The notes beneath the pieces were generated by a model. The model ran no database searches. It saw only the letters and a list, made by a program, of their open reading frames with translations, and was not told where the DNA came from. This document shows, piece after piece, positions 17,009 through 26,396 of a stretch of 64,000 nt of DNA. Source of the DNA: Mesoterricola silvestris (lineage in GTDB: Bacteria > Acidobacteriota > Holophagae > Holophagales > Holophagaceae); contig NZ_AP027080.1 of assembly GCF_030295405.1 (NCBI RefSeq), positions 1,178,001-1,242,000 on the forward strand, in the 5' to 3' direction. A program made the translations under genes and the position numbers. Numbering within the stretch: position 1 is the stretch's first letter; the number at the start of each line of letters is the position of its first letter.

Positions 17009-18754
17009 GCCGTACAGCACCTCCTGGTCCGCCTTCCGGAAATCCTCGGGACGGGCTTTGTAGATGTCGGTGAACACCTGGGGATTGCGGTCCATGAGGG
17101 GGAACCAGGAGCTCTGCACCTGCACCATCAGGCGGTGCCCCTTGAGGAAGGTGTGGCACACGTCGTTGAGGGCGAAGGCCACCCGCGTGGGCTGGCCGGG
17201 GACGAAGGGCTCGGGGCGTTCGAAGCTGTTCCGGAACTTGCCCCGCATCACTTCGCCGCGGAGCAGCTGCTGGCGGCCATCGGGCTGCACGTCGATGACC
17301 TTGACCACCCAGTCGGAATCCGTTCCGGTGGTGGTGACCCAGAGCTCCGCCCGCACGGGGCCGGCCACGGGGAGATCCTTGTCCAGGGGGCCCGTGCTGA
17401 AGGTGGCCACGTCGGGGCGGCCGTCCACGAAGCGCTGGTCGGCGGTCATGTACTCCCGGGGCATGCCGATGTCCACGCCGTCCCAGAACGGCACGGGGCG
17501 GGCGGGGTCGCTGACGTAGGCGGCTGCGCCATCGGGGCCGGGATCCCGGAAGCCCAGGCGGGCCTTGGCCTGGAAATAGAGGTTCACGGGCCGGGCCTCG
17601 GGGGGCGGCCAGCTCGCGAAGCGCCGCCACCGGTTGGAGCCCGTCTGGAAGACGTAGGCCCCGGGCAGGGCGGGGTCGGGGGCGCCCTTGAGGTGGTGCA
17701 TGAAGAAGGGGAATTCCACGCGGGTCTGGTAGAACTCCGAGGTGGCCGAGCCGAAGTCCATGGCCCCCAGGCTGCGGCCGGAGCTGCGGCCCCAGCCGCC
17801 GTGGAACCAGGGCCCCATCACCAGGCGGTGGTCGGTGCCGGGGCTCTGGCGGTCCAGGGCCCGGTGCACCTGCAGGGCGCCGTAGAGGTTCTCGGCGTCG
17901 AACCAGCCCCCCACGGTGAGCACCGCCGGGCGCACGTCCCTGAGGTGGGGCCGCAGATCCCGGGCCTTCCAGAAGGCGTCGTAGGTGCCGTGGGCCATCA
18001 CGTCGTTCCAGAAGGGGATGCCCCCCTTGAAGTGGAGCGCGTTGGCGTTGGAGAGGGGCCCCAGGGCCAGGAAGAAGGCGTAGCCGTCCCGGGTGCCGTG
18101 CTGGAAGGGCTCGGGACGGTGCTCGGTGGGGTGCGGACGGGGGCGGCCGAAGTCGGCGATGAAATTGAAGAGGTGGGGCAGCCAGAGCGCGCCGTTGCGG
18201 TGGAAGTCGTCCCCCATGAACCAGTCCGCGATGGGTGCCTGCGGCGACACGGCCTTCATGGCGGGGTGGGCGCCGGGAAGGGCGGCGGCGGCGTAGAAGG
18301 CCGGGTAGCTGATGCCCCACTGGCCCACCCTGCCGTTGGAGGGGACGTTCTTCAGGAGCCAGTCCACGGTGTCGCGGGTGTCGGTGGCCTCGTCCACCCC
18401 GGGCCCCCCGTCCAGGGAGGGGGTCAGGTCCACGAAGGTGCCTTCGCTGTGCATGCGCCCGCGCACGTCCTGGTAGACGAAGATGAATCCCTCCCGGGCG
18501 AAGAGTTCCGAGGGCCCCAGGGTGTCCGGAAAGGCCTCCGCGCCGTAGGGACCGGCTCCGTAGGGCGTGCGCTCCATGAGGACGGGAAGGGCGCCCTTGG
18601 CCGCGCGGGGCGTGTAGATCGCGGTGAAGAGCCGCACCCCGTCCCGCATGCGCACCATGGCTTCGCGCTTGACATAGTGGTCCCGGATCCAGGGCGTGCC
18701 CTGGCCGTGGGCCTGGATGGCCGCCAGGGCCAGGGCCGGGAGCCAGGGCCTCAT
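16967..18754 (-). CDS. CocE/NonD-family serine hydrolase (X-Pro dipeptidyl-peptidase S15-like), secreted
   Basis: 595 residues with a signal peptide (MRPWLPALALAAIQAHG). The N-terminal alpha/beta-hydrolase domain has the nucleophile elbow WGISYPAF (Ser within G-x-S-Y) and the oxyanion region MERTPYG. A C-terminal jelly-roll domain ends the protein, as in glutaryl-7-ACA acylases, CocE and bacterial X-prolyl peptidases. Likely a periplasmic ester or amide hydrolase. It is downstream of, and co-oriented with, a small secreted protein at 13 bp, so the two form an operon. The natural substrate is unknown. Confidence 0.9.
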   Translation of the reverse strand: MRPWLPALALAAIQAHGQGTPWIRDHYVKREAMVRMRDGVRLFTAIYTPRAAKGALPVLMERTPYGAGPYGAEAFPDTLGPSELFAREGFIFVYQDVRGRMHSEGTFVDLTPSLDGGPGVDEATDTRDTVDWLLKNVPSNGRVGQWGISYPAFYAAAALPGAHPAMKAVSPQAPIADWFMGDDFHRNGALWLPHLFNFIADFGRPRPHPTEHRPEPFQHGTRDGYAFFLALGPLSNANALHFKGGIPFWNDVMAHGTYDAFWKARDLRPHLRDVRPAVLTVGGWFDAENLYGALQVHRALDRQSPGTDHRLVMGPWFHGGWGRSSGRSLGAMDFGSATSEFYQTRVEFPFFMHHLKGAPDPALPGAYVFQTGSNRWRRFASWPPPEARPVNLYFQAKARLGFRDPGPDGAAAYVSDPARPVPFWDGVDIGMPREYMTADQRFVDGRPDVATFSTGPLDKDLPVAGPVRAELWVTTTGTDSDWVVKVIDVQPDGRQQLLRGEVMRGKFRNSFERPEPFVPGQPTRVAFALNDVCHTFLKGHRLMVQVQSSWFPLMDRNPQVFTDIYKARPEDFRKADQEVLYGSGHPSRLELGVLP

Positions 18755-18767
18755 GCCCCGCAGTTCC

Positions 18768-19643
18768 TCATGGGGCGGGGGTCTTGGAGGCGCCGGCGCC
18801 GGCGGGATCGTCCTCCTTCACCTCGACCTTGGCCTGGGCCCAGATGCCCATCACCGCAGGCAGCGCGGGCGCCGTGGTCTCCTTCGGGTTCCAGGTGCGG
18901 TCCACGGTGAGGGTGAAGGGGTTCTCCCGGGTGCCCATCCAGCCGGGGTCGTCCACGATGACGTAGACCGTGTTGGCCAGGTCCGCGGGGTTCGTGTAGG
19001 AGACCTCGGGGTTGCCCGTGGGGATGAGGTTCTGGAGCATGCCTTCGCGCAGCTGGCCCCAGCGGTCCACCATGGCCAGGCGGAACCACCCCTCGTTGCC
19101 GTGGTGGAGCCGCACATGGATCTTCTGCTTCGCCGGGACCACGAAGGCGTAGGCCCTCCAGCCCGCCGGGAAGTAGGAGAAGCCCTGGAACTCCGCCGCG
19201 TCGCCGCCCGGAGTCACGGGAATGAAGCCCCTGCGGGCCATGAGCCGGATCTCCTGGAAGAGGTCCCGGGTCTTCCAGTACGAGCTCTCCGGCCAGAGCC
19301 GGCACCTGGGCAGGGGACGGGGGGCCACGATCAGGTTGGAGGAGGGCGCGAACAGGGTCCTGGGGCGGTCGACGCGGGCCATGCCGGGGGGAGGGGGCGG
19401 CGGTTCGACGCGGATGTGGCGGGTGCCGTGGTGGGCTCCGCCTTCCCCCCGCATGGCGCCGGGCGGCAGGGCCCGGGGCGAATCCTGCGAGGCCGGCAGG
19501 GAGCGGAGCGGCGACGGGGTGGGCGCGGAGCTGGGTTCCTGGGTGCGCCTTTCCGGGCCGGGCCCGGATTTCTGGGCGGACAGGGCCGTCCCGGCCAGGG
19601 CCAGGGCGATAACGGCGAGTGCGGGGCGGGATGCGTTTCGCAT
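18768..19643 (-). CDS. Secreted Pro-rich hypothetical protein
   Basis: 291 residues from ATG 19643, preceded by GGGAG. The signal peptide ends at TALSAQ; a low-complexity Pro/Ser/Arg-rich linker follows to about residue 95, and then a folded domain with many aromatic residues (FSYFPAGWRAYAFVVPAKQKIHVRL) resembling a beta-sandwich. The C-terminal tail is charged. I recognise no family. It is the first gene of an operon with the CocE-like hydrolase and might assist that enzyme at the cell surface or in the periplasm, which is a guess from position. Confidence 0.75.
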   Translation of the reverse strand: MRNASRPALAVIALALAGTALSAQKSGPGPERRTQEPSSAPTPSPLRSLPASQDSPRALPPGAMRGEGGAHHGTRHIRVEPPPPPPGMARVDRPRTLFAPSSNLIVAPRPLPRCRLWPESSYWKTRDLFQEIRLMARRGFIPVTPGGDAAEFQGFSYFPAGWRAYAFVVPAKQKIHVRLHHGNEGWFRLAMVDRWGQLREGMLQNLIPTGNPEVSYTNPADLANTVYVIVDDPGWMGTRENPFTLTVDRTWNPKETTAPALPAVMGIWAQAKVEVKEDDPAGAGASKTPAP

Positions 19644-19768
19644 GGCATGCTCCCGGGCGGGGAATCGGGGGTGGGTCGGTTCCGGTTCCGGGTTAAAAGA
19701 TCCGCGGTTGGGTGCCATGGTTTACGTCCCTTGAAGGTATTCTGGAATATATCCGCAGGGAGTCGAAG

Positions 19769-21136
19769 GTGTTCGGGAAAATCCAGCATATCCATTTCGT
19801 GGGCATCGGCGGCATCGGGATGTCGGGCATCGCCGAGGTGCTCGTGAACCTGGGCTACCAGGTGAGCGGTTCGGACCTCCGGGAAAGCGCGGTGACCCAG
19901 CGCCTTTCCTCCCTGGGGGTCCAGGTGGCCCTGGGACACGATGCGAAATGCATCGAAGGGGCCCAGGTTGTGGTGATTTCCAGCGCCGTGAAGGGGGACA
20001 ACCCCGAGGTGGTGGCCGCCCGGGCGGCCAAGATCCCCGTGATCCCCCGGGGGGAGATGCTGGCCGAACTCATGCGCATGAAGTACGGCATCGCCATCGC
20101 CGGTTCCCACGGCAAGACCACCACCACCAGCATGGTGGCCCAGGTGCTCAGCCAGGGCGGCATCGACCCCACCATCGTCATCGGCGGCAAGCTGGGGGCC
20201 ATCGGCAGCAACGCCAAGCTGGGCAAGGGCCCCTTCCTGGTGGCCGAGGCCGACGAATCCGACGGCAGCTTCCTGCTCCTGTCCCCCACCATCGGGGTCA
20301 TCACCAACGTGGACCGGGAGCACCTGGACCACTACCGGGACCTGGGCGAGATCATGGACGCCTTCGCCCAGTTCGGGAACAAGGTGCCCTTCTACGGGTC
20401 GGTCTTCGTGTGCATGGACGATCCCAACGTGGCCATGCTGAGGCCCCGCCTCAAGCGCCAGGTGCGCACCTACGGCACCAACCCCCAGGTGGACATCCGG
20501 GCCCTGGATATCCGCATGGAGGGCTGGCGCGCCCTCTTCCGGGTGCGGGCCTTCGGGGAGGACCTGGGCGAATTCTCCATCGGCGTCCCCGGGCACCACA
20601 TGGTCCTCAACGCCCTGGCCACCATCGGCGTGGCCCTGGAACTGGGGGTGGAGCGGGACGTCATCCGCGCCAGCCTCGCCAGCTTCACGGGCGCGGACCG
20701 GCGCTTCCAGAAGAAGGGGGAGCGCAAGGGGGTGACGGTGATCGACGACTACGGCCACCACCCCACCGAGATCGCCGCGACCCTGGCCGCGGCCCGCAAG
20801 GGATTCCCGGACAAGCGCATCGTCGTGGCCTTCCAGCCCCACCGCTACTCCCGCACCCAGGCCCTCCTGGAGGAGTTCGGCCGGGCCTTCTTCGACGCGG
20901 ACGTGGTGCTGGTCACCGACATCTACGCCGCCAGCGAACCGCCGATCCCCGGCCTCACGGGGCGTTCGGTGGTGGACGCCATCCTGGCCCACGGCCAGCG
21001 GAACGCGGCCTACGTGCCCCGGGTGGAGGACCTGGCCGCGACCCTGGACGGGCTCACGGAAGCCGGCGACCTGGTGGTCACCATGGGGGCCGGGACGATC
21101 ACCACCGCGGGTCCCGCCTACCTGGCCCTGCCCTGA
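19769..21136 (+). CDS. murC: UDP-N-acetylmuramate--L-alanine ligase (MurC)
   Basis: 455 residues from GTG 19769, chosen because GGGAG lies 7 nt upstream and because MurC proteins begin just before IHFVGIGGIGMSG, the UDP-binding loop. The Mur ligase ATP site GSHGKTTTT spans residues 112-120, and the central EADESDGSF and NVDREHLDHY motifs and the C-terminal DDYGHHPTEI and QPHRYSRT motifs are all present. It adds L-Ala to UDP-MurNAc in peptidoglycan synthesis in the cytoplasm. Here it is away from any dcw cluster, standing alone between two secreted-protein genes, with an intrinsic terminator-like hairpin after its stop. Confidence 0.95.
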   Translation: MFGKIQHIHFVGIGGIGMSGIAEVLVNLGYQVSGSDLRESAVTQRLSSLGVQVALGHDAKCIEGAQVVVISSAVKGDNPEVVAARAAKIPVIPRGEMLAELMRMKYGIAIAGSHGKTTTTSMVAQVLSQGGIDPTIVIGGKLGAIGSNAKLGKGPFLVAEADESDGSFLLLSPTIGVITNVDREHLDHYRDLGEIMDAFAQFGNKVPFYGSVFVCMDDPNVAMLRPRLKRQVRTYGTNPQVDIRALDIRMEGWRALFRVRAFGEDLGEFSIGVPGHHMVLNALATIGVALELGVERDVIRASLASFTGADRRFQKKGERKGVTVIDDYGHHPTEIAATLAAARKGFPDKRIVVAFQPHRYSRTQALLEEFGRAFFDADVVLVTDIYAASEPPIPGLTGRSVVDAILAHGQRNAAYVPRVEDLAATLDGLTEAGDLVVTMGAGTITTAGPAYLALP

Positions 21137-21140
21137 AAAG

Positions 21141-21168
21141 GAGCGGCCCGCTTTTCAGCGGGCCGCTC
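21141..21168. terminator. Strong hairpin between murC and the convergent cytochrome gene
   Basis: Perfect 12-bp stem GAGCGGCCCGCT / AGCGGGCCGCTC with a 4-nt loop, 4 nt after the murC stop. Read leftwards it is followed by TCCTTTT, and rightwards by TCCCTTCTT, so it could terminate transcripts from both convergent genes. Confidence 0.75.
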
Positions 21169-21189
21169 TCCCTTCTTGTGGGTGGATGC

Positions 21190-21441
21190 CTAGCCCTTGT
21201 AGTCCTTGAGCCACTTGACGTCCACTTCGGCGGCCTTCCTGGAGGCCTTCTGGGCCATGAGCCACTTGCCCATGGCGGTCAGTTCGCCGCCCTTCTTGGG
21301 GGCGCCCACGTGGCAGGAGGCGCAGTTCTTGACGGAGTCGATGCCCGCAGCCTTGGCCGCCGCCACGAAGGGCATCTTGGCCTGGGAGGGGACGGCCACG
21401 GCCAGGACCGCGGCGGCGAGGAAGAGGGTGGATTTGCGCAT
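21190..21441 (-). CDS. Small periplasmic mono-haem c-type cytochrome
   Basis: 83 residues with a signal peptide cleaved about residue 21 (PSQA-KMPF) and one haem-binding motif CASCH at residues 40-44; Met23, Met56/Met57-region and other Met residues could provide the sixth ligand. The mature chain is about 60 residues, unusually short for a cytochrome c. No oxidase or reductase gene is adjacent. It is likely a soluble electron carrier. The molecule is small but the haem motif and signal peptide are clear. Confidence 0.8.
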   Translation of the reverse strand: MRKSTLFLAAAVLAVAVPSQAKMPFVAAAKAAGIDSVKNCASCHVGAPKKGGELTAMGKWLMAQKASRKAAEVDVKWLKDYKG

Positions 21442-21785
21442 GGTGCCTCCGTTGGGAATGTCGCCCCCCGTGCGGGCCGGGGTGGACCGGGTGAACAGGA
21501 TAGATGCTTTTTCGAGGTCCGCATCCTGATATCAGGTTATCAAGATCAATGCCAATCCAGGGATGAATTCCGGAGTGGATTGTCCTAAAATAATTATTTC
21601 CATTTAAAATTTTTGATGAAAAAAATATTCCATCCCGCAAAATGGAATCCATTCCCCCTTCCGCCTTTGCGATTCGTCCGCCCCTCTGCCTCATTCACGT
21701 TGCGGGTCCGGTTCGGAGTTCCTTCCAGGGGCTGGGTCCGGGGCCGGGATTTCGGAAAATCAATGGGGAAACCTTGGGAGGTCGC
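21442..21785. promoter_or_regulatory. Divergent promoter region with two palindromes (cytochrome / YfcC operon)
   Basis: No gene in these 344 bp. It is markedly A/T-richer than its surroundings around 21585-21630. Two perfect symmetries are visible: CCTGATATCAGG (21525-21536), and ATTCCAT/ATGGAAT (21627-21633 and 21642-21648, spacer 8). They are candidates for regulator sites controlling the transporter-peptidase operon or the cytochrome; the regulator is not identifiable. Confidence 0.5.
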
Positions 21786-23204
21786 ATGCACGGCGGACTG
21801 CTTCAGTCGCTGAAGAAGATGAAGATGCCCCACACCCTCGTGGTGGTGGAAGGGCTGGTGCTGCTGGTGCTGGTGCTCTCCTGGCTGATCCCCTCGGGGG
21901 AGTTCACGCGCATCGCCGTGAACGGCCGCATGGTGCCGGATCCCGCCACGTACCACGTGCTGGCGCCCAAGATCTACGTGAGCGCCTCCATGCTGCTGCT
22001 GGCGCCCATCCGGGGCTTCCTGGACGGGGGGCTCCTGATCGCCTTCCTCCTGGTCATCGGCGGGGCCTTCAATGTCCTCAACGAGACCGGGGCGGTGGAG
22101 TTCGGCATCAAGAAGCTCACCAAGGCCATTTCGGTGCGCCCCACCCTGGAGTTCCTGCTGATCCCGGTGCTCATGGTGGTCTTCTCCCTGGCCGGGAGCA
22201 TCTTCGGCATGGCGGAGGAGCTGATCCCCTTCGTCATCATCTTCATCCCCCTGGCCCGGAGCCTCGGCTACGACTCCATCGTGGGGGTGTGCATCCCCTT
22301 CCTGGGCGCGGCGGCGGGGTTCGCGGCGGCCTTCTTCAATCCCTTCACCGTGGGCGTGGCCCAGAAGCTGGCGGGGCTGCCGGTGAACTCGGGCCTGGGC
22401 TACCGGGTCTTCAGCTGGTTCATCGGCACCGCCGTGGTCACGGCCTACGTCATGGTCTACGCCCGCCGCATCAAGAAGGACCCCACCCGGAGCCCCGTGT
22501 ACGAGCTGGACAAGGCCCGGGGCCCCGTGGACCGCAACCCCGAGGCCGTGGAAGCCTGGACCTTCCGCCACCTTCTGGTGCTCCTGATCTTCGCGGGTTC
22601 GCTCGTGCTCCTGGTCTACGGCATCATGGCCCGGAACTGGGACATGGACGCCATGGCCGCCATGTTCCTGGGCATGGGCATCGTGCTGGGCCTGGCCTCG
22701 GGCATGGGCGGGAGCCGCATCGCCCAGTCCTTCGTGGCCGGCGCCAAGGACATGGTGGGGGTGGTCTTCATCGTGGCCTGCGCCCGGGCCCTCCTGGTCA
22801 TCGCCCAGGACGCGCGGATCCTGGACACCATGCTCTTCCACAGCAAGAACCTCATGTCCGTGCTGCCCCGGCCCGTCATCCCCCAGACCATGTTCCTCAT
22901 CCAGGCCGTCATCAACTTCTTCATTCACTCCGGCACCGCCCAGGCCGCGCTGACCATGCCCATCATGGCCCCCCTGGCGGACCTGGTGGGGATCACGCGC
23001 CAGACCGCGGTGTTCGCCTTCCAGCTCTGCGAGTTCGTGAACCCCATCCTGCCCACTTCCGCGGTCACCATGGGCGTCCTGGGCGCCGCCAAGATACCCT
23101 GGGAGAAGTGGGCGGGCTGGTTCCTCCCGCTCCTGGGCATCGTCCTGGTGATGGGATTCCTCCTGCTCGTACCTCCGGTCCTGTTCCACTGGGGCCCCTT
23201 CTGA
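21786..23204 (+). CDS. YfcC/DcuC-type C4-dicarboxylate or basic amino acid carrier
   Basis: A 472-residue inner-membrane protein with about 12 hydrophobic helices. The PHTLVVVEGLVLLVLVLSWLIPSGEF opening is diagnostic of the YfcC/ArcD-like family (C4-dicarboxylate anaerobic carrier superfamily), and later come GMAEELIPF and NFFIHSGTAQAALTMPIM. The start ATG has GGGAGG 7 nt upstream. It is the first of four closely packed genes: carrier, M14 peptidase, UbiX-like protein, alpha/beta hydrolase. Family members move amino acids or peptides; import or export of products of the peptidase is a reasonable inference. Confidence 0.88.
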   Translation: MHGGLLQSLKKMKMPHTLVVVEGLVLLVLVLSWLIPSGEFTRIAVNGRMVPDPATYHVLAPKIYVSASMLLLAPIRGFLDGGLLIAFLLVIGGAFNVLNETGAVEFGIKKLTKAISVRPTLEFLLIPVLMVVFSLAGSIFGMAEELIPFVIIFIPLARSLGYDSIVGVCIPFLGAAAGFAAAFFNPFTVGVAQKLAGLPVNSGLGYRVFSWFIGTAVVTAYVMVYARRIKKDPTRSPVYELDKARGPVDRNPEAVEAWTFRHLLVLLIFAGSLVLLVYGIMARNWDMDAMAAMFLGMGIVLGLASGMGGSRIAQSFVAGAKDMVGVVFIVACARALLVIAQDARILDTMLFHSKNLMSVLPRPVIPQTMFLIQAVINFFIHSGTAQAALTMPIMAPLADLVGITRQTAVFAFQLCEFVNPILPTSAVTMGVLGAAKIPWEKWAGWFLPLLGIVLVMGFLLLVPPVLFHWGPF

Positions 23205-23215
23205 AGGGCCGATCC

Positions 23216-25804
23216 ATGCGCATTCTGCCCGCGCTCGTCGCACTGCCGCTGGCGGCCCAGGTCCCGTACCCCGGCAGGGCCTACCGGCCCGAGGTGCCCA
23301 GGCCCCAGGTGGGCCGCGCCTACACCTCCGACGCCGCGCTGGCGGCGGCCCTGGAGGGCATCGCCTCGGCCCGGGACCGGGTGCGCGCCTTCACCTACAA
23401 CGTCACCGAGGAGGGCCGGCCCCAGGTGCTCCTGGCCATCTCCAGCCCGGAGAACATCGCGAGGCTCGACGCCCTGAAGGCCGACAACGCGCGCCTCGCC
23501 GATCCCCGCAGCCTCTCCGAGGCCGGGGCCCGGGCCCTGGCCGCCCGGAATCCCGCCTTCGTGTGGCTGGGGTACTCCATCCACGGCGCCGAACCCGCGG
23601 GCACCGAGGCCGCGCTGGCGGTGGCCTACCACTTCGCGGCCTGCCAGGATCCCGAGGTGCTCGAGCAGCTGGGGCGCACGGTGCTCCTCCTGGACGTGGC
23701 CCAGAATCCCGACGGCAGGGCCCGGCACCTCCAGGCCGTGGCGGAGGTGACCCAGGGCTCGAACCCCCCCGACCCCCAGGACGCCCAGAACCAGGCCCGG
23801 TGGCCCTCGGGCCGCTTCAATCACCGGCTCTTCGACCTGAACCGCGACTGGGCCTGGCAGACCCAGGGCGAGACCCGGGCCAAGGCCGCGCTCTTCCTCT
23901 CCTGGAACCCGCAGGTCCTGGCGGACCACCACGAGATGAAACCCGAGGGCAACTACTTCTTCCCGCCCGGCATGGCCCCCGTGCACCAGGGCCTGGGCGC
24001 GGCCTTCGGCGGCGCCTGGCAGAAGACCTTCGGCGACGCCCTGGGCCGGGCCTTCGACGCCCAGGGCTTCGCGTACTTCACCCGGGAGGTCTTCGATCTC
24101 TTCTACCCCGGCTACGGCGATTCCTGGGGCTCCTTCCAGGGGGCGGTGGGCATGACCTTCGAGTGCCCCAGCCCCGGGGGCCTGGCCTACCTGCGCAAGG
24201 ACGGCGACCTCCTGACCCTGGAGGCCCGGGTGCGCCGCCACTTCACCGCCAGCCTCGCCACGGTGTCGGTGGCCGCGGCCCGGCGCGAGGAACTGCTGCT
24301 GGACTACCAGCGGGTGCGGCGGGAGCGGCTCCAGGCCAAGGGCGCCTTCCTCCTGGCCGCCGGCGCCGACCCGGGCCGCGCCCTGGCCCTGGTGCGCACC
24401 CTGCGGCGCAACGGCATCGAGGTGCTCCGGACCACCGGGGAGGTCCCCGTGGCGGGGCTGGAAGCCGTCCTTCCCGGCGAACCCCCGGCCCGCATTCCCG
24501 CGGGCAGCTACCTGGTGCCCCTGGACCAGCCCCGGGGCGGGCTGGCCGAGGCCCTCCTGGAGCGCAGGGCGGCGTTCGGTCCGAAGCCCAGCTATGACGC
24601 CACCGCCTGGAGCCTGCCCCTGGCCTTCAACGTCCCGGCCTGGCGCGCCCCGGTGCGCCCCGCGGTGGGGACGGAGCCCCTGCGCGAGACCCCCGTGGCG
24701 CCCCTGCCCAGGGCCGGGTACGCGTACCTGGTGTCCTCGGGCGCCGAAGGCCGCGAGCGGGTCCTGGAGGGCCTCCTGAAGGACGGGTTCCGGGGCTCCG
24801 CCCTTCCCGAGCCCTTCGTGGCGGGGGGCCGCGCCTACCCCGCGGGCACCGCCGTCTTCACCCTCCTGCGCAACGACGCCTCCCGCCTCGAGGCCCGGGC
24901 CCGGGAACTGGCCGCCCAGGCCCCCGGGGTCCTGGGGACCGTGGATTCCAGCGCCGTGGATTCGGGGCCGGACCTGGGTTCGTCCCGGTCGCTGCCCCTG
25001 CGGGCGCCCCGGGTGGGCCTGGTCATGGACGCCCCGGCAGATCCCACCGCCGTGGGGGCCGTGATGCAGACGCTCCTGGACGCCGGCATCCCCTTCACCC
25101 AGGTGCGCGCCTCCCGCCTGGCCCAGGCCGACCTGCGCCGGTACAGCCATCTCATCCTGCCCGACGACAGCGGCCTGGGCGCCAAGTGGCAGGCCCTGCT
25201 GGGGCCCGCCGGCGCGGCCCGGCTCAAGGCCTACGCCCAGGACGGCGGCGTGCTCCTGGCCCTGCAGGGCGGCAGCGCCTACGCCGCGCGCGCCGGCATC
25301 AGCGAGGCCGGGGTGAGCTTCCTGGCCCGCAAGGACGAGGAGGCCCGCCTCCGGGAGAAGGACCCCAAGCGCGAGGCGGTGCCCCCGGCCCTTCAAGAAC
25401 GCGCCCAGGCCTGGGCCCAGCGGGAGGACCAGGCCCTGCGGGAAACCATCCCCGGCGCCATGCTCAGGGCCGAGATCGACGGCACCCACCCCCTGGGCTG
25501 GGGCCTCAACGCCACCGAAGGCGCCGTGCTGGATTCCAGCGACCCGGTGCTGGAACTGAGCCCCGGCGGGGAGAACCCGCTGCGCTTCGGCGGGGGCGAC
25601 CTGAACCTCTCCGGCCTCCTGCCCCGGCCCCTGGAGGCCAAGGTGCGCCAATCCGCCTACGCCCTGCGGGAACGCAAGGGCAGGGGCGCCGTCATCCTCT
25701 TCTCCGGGGATCCCGTGCACCGGGGCTGCGCCCCGTTCACCGCCCGCGCCTTCCACAACGCCCTGTTCTTCGGGGCCTACGCGCCCCAGGACGACGAGGA
25801 TTAG
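23216..25804 (+). CDS. M14-family zinc carboxypeptidase with C-terminal amidotransferase-like domain, secreted
   Basis: 862 residues with a short signal peptide (PALVALPLAAQ). The catalytic domain has the zinc motif H123-x-x-E126 in SIHGAEPAG, then LLDVAQNPDGRARH, RDWAWQTQGETRA and ADHHEMK, all typical of the large Acidobacteria/Bacteroidota M14 peptidases. A region from about residue 600 resembles class I glutamine-amidotransferase folds often fused to this group. It starts 11 bp after the YfcC-like gene. It probably trims peptides in the periplasm. Confidence 0.88.
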   Translation: MRILPALVALPLAAQVPYPGRAYRPEVPRPQVGRAYTSDAALAAALEGIASARDRVRAFTYNVTEEGRPQVLLAISSPENIARLDALKADNARLADPRSLSEAGARALAARNPAFVWLGYSIHGAEPAGTEAALAVAYHFAACQDPEVLEQLGRTVLLLDVAQNPDGRARHLQAVAEVTQGSNPPDPQDAQNQARWPSGRFNHRLFDLNRDWAWQTQGETRAKAALFLSWNPQVLADHHEMKPEGNYFFPPGMAPVHQGLGAAFGGAWQKTFGDALGRAFDAQGFAYFTREVFDLFYPGYGDSWGSFQGAVGMTFECPSPGGLAYLRKDGDLLTLEARVRRHFTASLATVSVAAARREELLLDYQRVRRERLQAKGAFLLAAGADPGRALALVRTLRRNGIEVLRTTGEVPVAGLEAVLPGEPPARIPAGSYLVPLDQPRGGLAEALLERRAAFGPKPSYDATAWSLPLAFNVPAWRAPVRPAVGTEPLRETPVAPLPRAGYAYLVSSGAEGRERVLEGLLKDGFRGSALPEPFVAGGRAYPAGTAVFTLLRNDASRLEARARELAAQAPGVLGTVDSSAVDSGPDLGSSRSLPLRAPRVGLVMDAPADPTAVGAVMQTLLDAGIPFTQVRASRLAQADLRRYSHLILPDDSGLGAKWQALLGPAGAARLKAYAQDGGVLLALQGGSAYAARAGISEAGVSFLARKDEEARLREKDPKREAVPPALQERAQAWAQREDQALRETIPGAMLRAEIDGTHPLGWGLNATEGAVLDSSDPVLELSPGGENPLRFGGGDLNLSGLLPRPLEAKVRQSAYALRERKGRGAVILFSGDPVHRGCAPFTARAFHNALFFGAYAPQDDED

Positions 25805-25820
25805 GTATCCTGAAGGTCCC

Positions 25821-26396
25821 ATGGAGAACCGGCGCATCATCCTCGCCATCACCGGCGCCACCGGCGCCGGGTTCGGCGTGGCCGTGGCCCGGCGCCTGGC
25901 GGCCAATCCGCTCGTCGGCCAGGTCTCCCTGCTGCTCTCCCCCACCGGGCGCCGCTGCCTGGCGGACGAATGCGGCCTGCGGGTGGAGGAGCTCACGGCC
26001 CTCTCCCCCAAGCTCCGCCACCTGGACGAACGCAACGTGGGCGCGGACATCGCCAGCGGCAGCCACCGCCAGGACGGCATGGCCGTGGTGCCCTGCAGCG
26101 CCGGGACCCTGGGGCGCATCGCCTCCGGCGTGAGCGACGGCCTGGTCACCCGGGCGGCCGACGTCTGCCTCAAGGAGCGGCGCCCGCTGGTGCTCTGCCT
26201 CCGGGAGACGCCCCTGAACCGCATCCACCTGGAGAACATGCTGCGGGTCCACGACGCCGGCGCCGTGGTGATGCCCATCATGCCCGGCTTCTACCACCGC
26301 CCCGACACCCTGGACGACCTGTTCCAGGCCTTCGCCACCCGGGTCCTGGACCAGCTGGGCCTGCCCGAAGCGGATGCCCGCCGGTGGGGCGGCTGA
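25821..26396 (+). CDS. ubiX: Second UbiX-family flavin prenyltransferase
   Basis: 191 residues with the UbiX flavin motif AITGATGAGFGVAVA, the VVPCSAGTLGRIASGVSDGLVTRAADV segment and RETPLNRIHLENML. It should prenylate FMN as the copy at 7939-8577 does, yet no UbiD homologue is next to it. Its neighbours are an M14 peptidase (16 bp upstream) and a YheT-like hydrolase (1-bp overlap). It may be the housekeeping enzyme for menaquinone or ubiquinone-type UbiD proteins encoded elsewhere, leaving the first copy dedicated to the hydroxybenzoate decarboxylase. Confidence 0.9.
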   Translation: MENRRIILAITGATGAGFGVAVARRLAANPLVGQVSLLLSPTGRRCLADECGLRVEELTALSPKLRHLDERNVGADIASGSHRQDGMAVVPCSAGTLGRIASGVSDGLVTRAADVCLKERRPLVLCLRETPLNRIHLENMLRVHDAGAVVMPIMPGFYHRPDTLDDLFQAFATRVLDQLGLPEADARRWGG

